Shown: positions 59,336 through 64,000 of the stretch, one piece after another | Numbering within the stretch: position 1 is the first letter of the stretch | How the letters are laid out: every line of letters begins with the position of its first letter | Assembly: GCF_014200015.1 (NCBI RefSeq) | Contig: NZ_JACHOT010000002.1 | Location: 434,001-498,000 of the forward strand | DNA from: Aminobacter niigataensis | GTDB taxonomy: Bacteria > Pseudomonadota > Alphaproteobacteria > Rhizobiales > Rhizobiaceae | Length of the DNA stretch: 64,000 nucleotides | Direction of reading: 5' to 3' | Notes under the pieces: generated by a model | What the model was told of the DNA's origin: nothing | Seen by the model: the letters and a program-made list of their open reading frames with translations, nothing else | Database searches by the model: none | Program-made: the position numbers and the translations under genes

Positions 59336-59580
59336 GCCGGGAAACCGGGGCTTTCCGCGGCAGCAACCGCAGCGTGCTGACAGCTCCTGCCAGTTTTGTC
59401 AGGATGATATTTCCATTACTTTTTATCACTATTTTGCGATGCACATTTGATGTAGAAGACGCCCTTCCGCCCCTTTGCCCCCGCGGCGGATTGAATGCGG
59501 CATTGCGCGCCACCATATCGGGACGACGCGCCAGGCAAGATCGCGGTGAGCCGCAACCGTCCTTAATGGATATAGCGACA

Positions 59581-60711
59581 ATGTCGAAGATTAGGTTCCA
59601 TAAGCTTGCAGCCTTGGTCGTGCTCGTCGGTTTCGCCGCCTGGATGGGCTCCGGCAAATTCTCGTCGGTGGGCAGTGCACAGCCATCTCCTGATGAAAAG
59701 CCTGTTCAGGCCGAACAGCCCAAGGCGCCGCTGCGCACCGTGATGGTCGTGGCGCCACCGCGACTGGACCATGCCCGTGCGATACGTATCTCGGGCCAGA
59801 CCGAGGCCAACAAGCGTGCGACACTGGCAACGCGTGCCGCCGGCATAATTGCCGAACTGCCGGTCAAACAAGGCGACCACATCAAGCAAGGCGACCTTGT
59901 ACTGATGCTCGACGCCGAGGAAAAGACTGCCGCGGTCGACACGGCCAAGGCCGTGCTCGTCCAGCGCAAGGCTGAGTGGGAAGCCACCGAAAAGCTGATG
60001 AAGGCCGGCTCGGTCGCGAAATTGCAGGCCGATGGCGCATGGTCCAACTACCAGACCGCGCTGTCGCAGCTGCAGGCGGCGGAGTCCGAACTGTCGCGCA
60101 ACCAGGTCAAGGCGCCTTTCGACGGCGTCGTCGACCGCGTTGCGGTCGAGCTTGGCTCTTCCGTCATCCAGGGCGGCGAAGTGGCGACGATCCTGAACCT
60201 CGATCCGATCCTGGGCAAAGGCGAGATCAGCGAGCGCGACCTGCGCTACGTCAAGATCGGCGACGAAGCGGAAGTGAAGCTGGTCAATGGCGAGGTCGTG
60301 ACAGGCAAGGTGCGCTACATCAGCCGTGACGCCACGTCCCAGACCCGCACCTTCCCGGTGGAGATCGCCATCCCGAACGCCGATGGCGCGATCCCCGCCG
60401 GCATGACTGCCGAGATTACGGTGCGCGCCAAGCCGGTGGATGCCGTGATGCTCCCACGTTCGGTGGTGACGCTGGGCGAAAATGGCGACCTCGGCATCCG
60501 CGCCGTCGATGGCGCCTCGAAGGTGGTCTTCTACCCGATCGACCTTGTCGACGACACGCAGAACGGGCTGGTGCTCGGCGGCATTCCTGCCACAGCACAG
60601 ATCATCATCGCCGGCCAGGACCTGGTCAAGGAAGGCGACGAGGTGAAGGCCGAACCGGCCAACGAGGCCGTACTTAAGAAGCTCGCCGAAGATGCGACCG
60701 GGACGCAGTAA
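59581..60711 (+). CDS. RND efflux periplasmic adaptor subunit
   Basis: 376 residues. N-terminal membrane anchor (about 7-25), then HlyD/MFP-type parts: lipoyl motif GIIAELPVKQGDHIKQGDLVLML (about 83-105), a short coiled coil (about 110-160), FDGVVDRVAVELGSSVIQGGEVATI, and beta-barrel segments. An in-frame ATG at 59566 (MDIAT) would add five residues. It connects the pump encoded 3 bp downstream to an outer-membrane channel. No TolC-type gene is in the window. Confidence 0.93.
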   Translation: MSKIRFHKLAALVVLVGFAAWMGSGKFSSVGSAQPSPDEKPVQAEQPKAPLRTVMVVAPPRLDHARAIRISGQTEANKRATLATRAAGIIAELPVKQGDHIKQGDLVLMLDAEEKTAAVDTAKAVLVQRKAEWEATEKLMKAGSVAKLQADGAWSNYQTALSQLQAAESELSRNQVKAPFDGVVDRVAVELGSSVIQGGEVATILNLDPILGKGEISERDLRYVKIGDEAEVKLVNGEVVTGKVRYISRDATSQTRTFPVEIAIPNADGAIPAGMTAEITVRAKPVDAVMLPRSVVTLGENGDLGIRAVDGASKVVFYPIDLVDDTQNGLVLGGIPATAQIIIAGQDLVKEGDEVKAEPANEAVLKKLAEDATGTQ

Positions 60712-60714
60712 AAA

Positions 60715-63700
60715 ATGGATATCGTCAAGCTTGCGATCCGCAATGCGCGACTGACCCTTTCGGTCCTGCTTTTCCTCGTTATCGCCGGTACGCTCGCGTA
60801 CCGCGCCGTGCCGAAGGAAGCCGAGCCGGACGTCGCCATTCCGATTATGTATGTCAGCCTCGTCTATCAGGGTATCTCGCCTGAGGACGCCGAGCGCCTG
60901 CTGCTGAGACCGGTCGAGTCACAGCTCAAGAACCTCAAGGGGCTCAAGGAGATGAAGTCGAACGCCTATCAGGGCGGCGCCAACGTCATCGTCGAGTTCG
61001 ACCCGTCGGTGGATCTGGGTGATGCCCTGATCGACACCCGCAACAAGGTGCAGGACGCCAAGCGCGACCTGCCGGCCGGCGTCGAGGAGCCGACGGTCAA
61101 CGAAGTGAACCTGTCGGAGTTTCCGGTCCTGGTCGTCACCCTGTCGGGCGACGTGCCCGAGCGGGCGCTGACCGCTGCCGCCAAGGTATTGCGCGACCAG
61201 ATCGAGGAAGTGCCCGGCGTGCTCGAAGGCACGCTGCAGGGGTCGCGCGACGAACTCGTCGAGGCGATCATCGATCCGGTCAAGCTGTCGTCCTATGGCC
61301 TGCAGCTCGACCAGATGATCCAGGGCATCGGCCAGTCCAACAGCCTTGTCGCCGCCGGTGCCATCGAAGGCTCGGAAGGCAAATACGCCGTCAAGGTGCC
61401 AGCACTGATCGAAACGCCGGAGGACGTGGCGCGCCTGCCCGTGGTGGCGACGCCGAATGCCGTCGTGCGCGTCCAGGATCTGGCCACGGTCCGCTCGACC
61501 TTCAAGGATGCCGAGACGATCACCCGTCTCGACGGCAAGCCGGCAATCGCCATCGAGGTCAAGAAGCGCATCGGCGCCAACATCGTCGAGACGATCGACG
61601 GTGCAAAGGCCGTCGCCGACGCGTTCGTCAAGACTGCGCCGGAAGGCATGAAGGTTACCTACACCCAGGACAAGTCGGTCTTCGTCAACCAGCTGCTGAA
61701 CGACCTGCAGAACCACGTGCTGATTGCCGTCATCCTGGTCTTCATCGTCATCCTTTATGCGCTGTCGGGCCGGGCTTCGCTGCTGATTGGCCTCGCCATC
61801 CCGTCGTCGTTCCTGATGGGCATCCTGGCGCTGGCACTGATGGGCTACACGATCAACATGATCGTGCTCTTCAGCCTGATCCTGGCAGTCGGCATGCTGG
61901 TCGACGATGCGATCATCGTCACCGAATTCGCCGAACGGCGCATGTCGGAAGGCATGCCCAAGGAAGAGGCGTTCGAACTGGCCGCCAAGCGCATGGCAGG
62001 TCCCGTCATTGCCGCCACCATGACCCGTATCGCAGCGTTCTCGCCGCTGCTGTTCTGGCCCGGCATCATCGGCGACTTCATGAAGTATCTGCCGATCACG
62101 CTGATCGTCACGCTGGCAGCGTCGATGGCCTATGCGCTTATCTTCGCGCCGACCATCGGCGCCCTGTTCGCCAAGGCACCGAAGCATCATGAGGACGACC
62201 TCAAGGACGGCGTCTACATGGGCGTCGTCAAGAAGGCAGTCACCTATCCGATCACCGCGCTGGTGCTGACGGTGGCCTTGCTCACCGGCGGCACCTATGC
62301 CTATGTCAAGTTCGGCAACGGTGTAGAGTTCTTCCCGACGGTCGAGCCCGACTATGGCCTGCTCTACGTCCATGCACGCGGCAACCTCTCGCTCGCGGAG
62401 ATGGACGCAGCCACGCTCGAGGCCGAAAAGCGGATCCTCGGCTGGCCAGGCATCAAGTCGGTGTACACCCGCTCCGGCAAGAGCCGCGGCGGCCAGGACA
62501 TCCCCGAAGACGTCGTCGGCGTGATCCAGTACGAATTCGTCGACTGGCGCGAACGCAAGTCGGCGCACGTCATCCTCGACGAACTGCGCGCCACGATGGC
62601 CGGCATCCCGGGTGTGGACGTTGAAGTCCGCGTTCCTGATGCGGGACCGCCGACCGGCAAGGCGATCCAGGTGCAGCTCGCGGCCGTCGACCCGACGGGC
62701 CTCAACGACTACGCCAAGGACGTCGCGGCGGCGGTCGCCAAGGTACCCGGTGTCATCGACATCTCCGACGGCCTGCCTCCGCCGGGTATCGACTGGGCGC
62801 TGGAAGTCGACCGTTCCAAGGCGGCCCAATATGGCGTCAGCCCGACGGCGGTCGGTACCGTCGTGCAGCTCGTGACCACCGGTCTCAAGCTCACCGACTA
62901 TCGCCCGGCCGGGGCCGACGATGCCGTCGACATCCGGCTGCGCCTGCCGGAGGACCGCCGCACGCTTGCCGCACTCGACCAGTTGCGCATCGTCACCCCG
63001 CAAGGCTCGGTGCCGATCTCGAACTTCGTCTCGCGCAAGCCCGAGCCGACCGTCGGTGTCCTGAACCGCATCGACGCCAAGCGTACGATCACCATCCAGG
63101 GCAACGTTGCCTCCGGCTACCAGGTTGCCGCGGTACAGGCTGAGGTCACCAAGGTGGTCGAACAGATGGCCCAGCCGGGCATCGACTGGAAGCTGGCCGG
63201 CTCCAACGAGGACAGCGCCGAGGCCAGTGCGTTCCTCGGCAATGCCTTCGGCGCGGCGATCTTCCTGATCTTCATCGTGCTCCTGGCGCAGTTCAACAAG
63301 TTCACCAGCGTCATCCTGGTGCTGACCTGCGTTGTCATGGCGACGGTGGGTGCGCTGCTCGGCATGCTGTTGACCGGCCAGTCCTTCGTCATCGTCATGT
63401 CGGGCATCGGCATGATCGCGCTGGCGGGCGTGGTGGTGAACAACAACATCGTGCTGATCGACACCTACGACAGGCTGCGCGACGAAGGCTGGAACAAGCT
63501 CGACGCCGTGCTCCAGACGTGCCGCGAGCGAGCCCGTCCGGTGGTTCTGACGGCGTTGTCTGCGATCCTCGGCGTGCTGCCCATCGCGTTCGGGCTTGGC
63601 CTCGAGATCTTCCACCATGAGACGACGATCAATGCGCCATCGACCCAGTGGTGGATCGCGCTGTCGTCGGCAATTGTCTTCGGCCTGTCCTTCGCCACCG

Positions 63701-63888
63701 TGCTGACGTTGGTGGTGACGCCGGCGATGCTGATGGTGTTCACCCGCGAGAAACGCAAGCCCGGCCAGCGCGGCTGGTTCGGCAGGCTGTTCAGCTGGGG
63801 CAGGGATCGTATCTCCAAGGGAACCGCCACGCCGGCGGAAACCAAGGATGCCGAACCTGAGGTCGCCTTCCCCAAGGCCGCCGAATAA
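60715..63888 (+). CDS. RND efflux pump (AcrB family)
   Basis: 1057 residues with 12 membrane helices in the AcrB pattern. The proton-relay acidic pair is in ILAVGMLVDDAIIVTEFAERRM (Asp397, Asp398). Two large periplasmic loops follow helices 1 and 7 (about 35-335 and 560-860). GIGMIALAGVVVNNNIVLIDTYDR is in the second half. Drugs, detergents or metals could be substrates; AcrB-type rather than CusA-type heavy-metal features are seen. It is cotranscribed with the adaptor 3 bp upstream. A strong terminator follows. Confidence 0.95.
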   Translation: MDIVKLAIRNARLTLSVLLFLVIAGTLAYRAVPKEAEPDVAIPIMYVSLVYQGISPEDAERLLLRPVESQLKNLKGLKEMKSNAYQGGANVIVEFDPSVDLGDALIDTRNKVQDAKRDLPAGVEEPTVNEVNLSEFPVLVVTLSGDVPERALTAAAKVLRDQIEEVPGVLEGTLQGSRDELVEAIIDPVKLSSYGLQLDQMIQGIGQSNSLVAAGAIEGSEGKYAVKVPALIETPEDVARLPVVATPNAVVRVQDLATVRSTFKDAETITRLDGKPAIAIEVKKRIGANIVETIDGAKAVADAFVKTAPEGMKVTYTQDKSVFVNQLLNDLQNHVLIAVILVFIVILYALSGRASLLIGLAIPSSFLMGILALALMGYTINMIVLFSLILAVGMLVDDAIIVTEFAERRMSEGMPKEEAFELAAKRMAGPVIAATMTRIAAFSPLLFWPGIIGDFMKYLPITLIVTLAASMAYALIFAPTIGALFAKAPKHHEDDLKDGVYMGVVKKAVTYPITALVLTVALLTGGTYAYVKFGNGVEFFPTVEPDYGLLYVHARGNLSLAEMDAATLEAEKRILGWPGIKSVYTRSGKSRGGQDIPEDVVGVIQYEFVDWRERKSAHVILDELRATMAGIPGVDVEVRVPDAGPPTGKAIQVQLAAVDPTGLNDYAKDVAAAVAKVPGVIDISDGLPPPGIDWALEVDRSKAAQYGVSPTAVGTVVQLVTTGLKLTDYRPAGADDAVDIRLRLPEDRRTLAALDQLRIVTPQGSVPISNFVSRKPEPTVGVLNRIDAKRTITIQGNVASGYQVAAVQAEVTKVVEQMAQPGIDWKLAGSNEDSAEASAFLGNAFGAAIFLIFIVLLAQFNKFTSVILVLTCVVMATVGALLGMLLTGQSFVIVMSGIGMIALAGVVVNNNIVLIDTYDRLRDEGWNKLDAVLQTCRERARPVVLTALSAILGVLPIAFGLGLEIFHHETTINAPSTQWWIALSSAIVFGLSFATVLTLVVTPAMLMVFTREKRKPGQRGWFGRLFSWGRDRISKGTATPAETKDAEPEVAFPKAAE

Positions 63889-63908
63889 ACATTCTGCAAT
63901 CAGGTTGA

Positions 63909-63941
63909 AAAAGGCCGCCCGGAACGACCGGGCGGCCTTTT
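63909..63941 (+). terminator. terminator after the RND pump
   Basis: A 14-bp perfect stem (63909-63922 with 63928-63941) with an AACGA loop; the right arm ends in TTTT. Confidence 0.95.
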
Positions 63942-63984
63942 GCGTTGCTGCCTTGATGCAACACGAAATTGCGAGGCACCCACA

Positions 63985-64000
63985 ATGACCATCTCCACGC
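63985..64000 (+). CDS. possible start of next gene (MTIST...)
   Basis: An ATG preceded by GAGG (about 63972) opens a frame reading Met-Thr-Ile-Ser-Thr before the window ends. Only five codons are visible, so nothing more can be said. Confidence 0.3.

Noticed and set aside
60919-63618. Long minus-strand open frame of about 900 codons opposite the RND pump
   Set aside because: Antisense shadow of a clear AcrB-family gene; Asp/Arg/His-rich translation without domain.

Overview
The window is a GC-rich, densely coded, mostly housekeeping stretch of an alphaproteobacterial chromosome. The gene set points to Rhizobiales, and probably to a Phyllobacteriaceae/Mesorhizobium-like genome. The clues are: the order ybgC-tolQRAB-pal-cpoB-tilS-ftsH-glmM; an RpoH2-type sigma factor; CarD; a SUV3-type helicase next to an S4-domain gene; Omp25-like barrels; a serC RNA motif; perfect CtrA boxes (TTAA-N7-TTAA); GANTC clusters; a PhaA/PhaB/PhaR polyhydroxybutyrate locus; and a proteobacterial thiBPQ operon behind a TPP riboswitch. 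The genus is an inference; no rRNA, tRNA or CRISPR array was seen.

Layout. 1-3.5 kb: end of a GNAT gene, then an accessory two-gene unit on the minus strand (a DGGQWT-motif protein with a RecB-like nuclease C-terminus, and a probable partner or immunity protein), then a secreted GH5 glycosidase. 3.6-15.6 kb: Tol-Pal envelope operon, tilS, ftsH and glmM, with one low-GC gene bearing a HEPN-type RNxxxH motif between ftsH and glmM. 15.7-20.6 kb: two outer-membrane barrel paralogues, each behind a perfect CtrA box, then serC (with a serC leader RNA) and serA separated by an inverted pair of REP-like elements. 20.7-25.9 kb: hicBA, an EamA transporter, purA, a large proline-rich membrane protein and ccdAB with a palindromic operator-like site. 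25.9-32.2 kb: Uup ABC-F ATPase and thiamine pyrophosphokinase on minus, facing away from the TPP riboswitch and thiBPQ. 32.3-39.2 kb: M48 lipoprotein, rpoH2, a polar amino-acid ABC transporter, carD and fdxA. 39.2-47.6 kb: SUV3-like helicase with a long disordered tail, a 742-bp regulatory-looking intergenic region, aqpZ, phaB-phaA and divergent phaR, and a HbpS/GlcG-like gene. 47.7-57.3 kb: rpmF, mtgA, a polyprenyl synthase, a hybrid histidine kinase with two receivers, a 57-aa membrane peptide, a short PtsN paralogue, a lytic transglycosylase, ispG, a methyltransferase and a periplasmic protein. 57.4-64 kb: bdhA with a patatin-like hydrolase, and an RND efflux adaptor/pump pair.

How it fits together. 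Envelope functions recur (Tol-Pal, GlmM, MtgA, the SLT lytic enzyme, barrels, FtsH). Several genes form one carbon-storage theme: PhaA and PhaB make 3-hydroxybutyryl-CoA for PHB, PhaR probably senses the polymer, and BdhA oxidises released 3-hydroxybutyrate. The patatin-like protein beside bdhA may belong to the same route. Cell-cycle style signals (CtrA boxes at both barrels, clustered GANTC sites upstream of the helicase/aqpZ) and RNA-level controls (serC motif, TPP riboswitch, intergenic hairpins) are the main regulatory features visible.

The best candidates for less-described biology are the DGGQWT/nuclease pair (502-2222), the orphan HEPN-like gene (13540-14067) and the GANTC-rich duplicated sequence at 42.6-42.95 kb.
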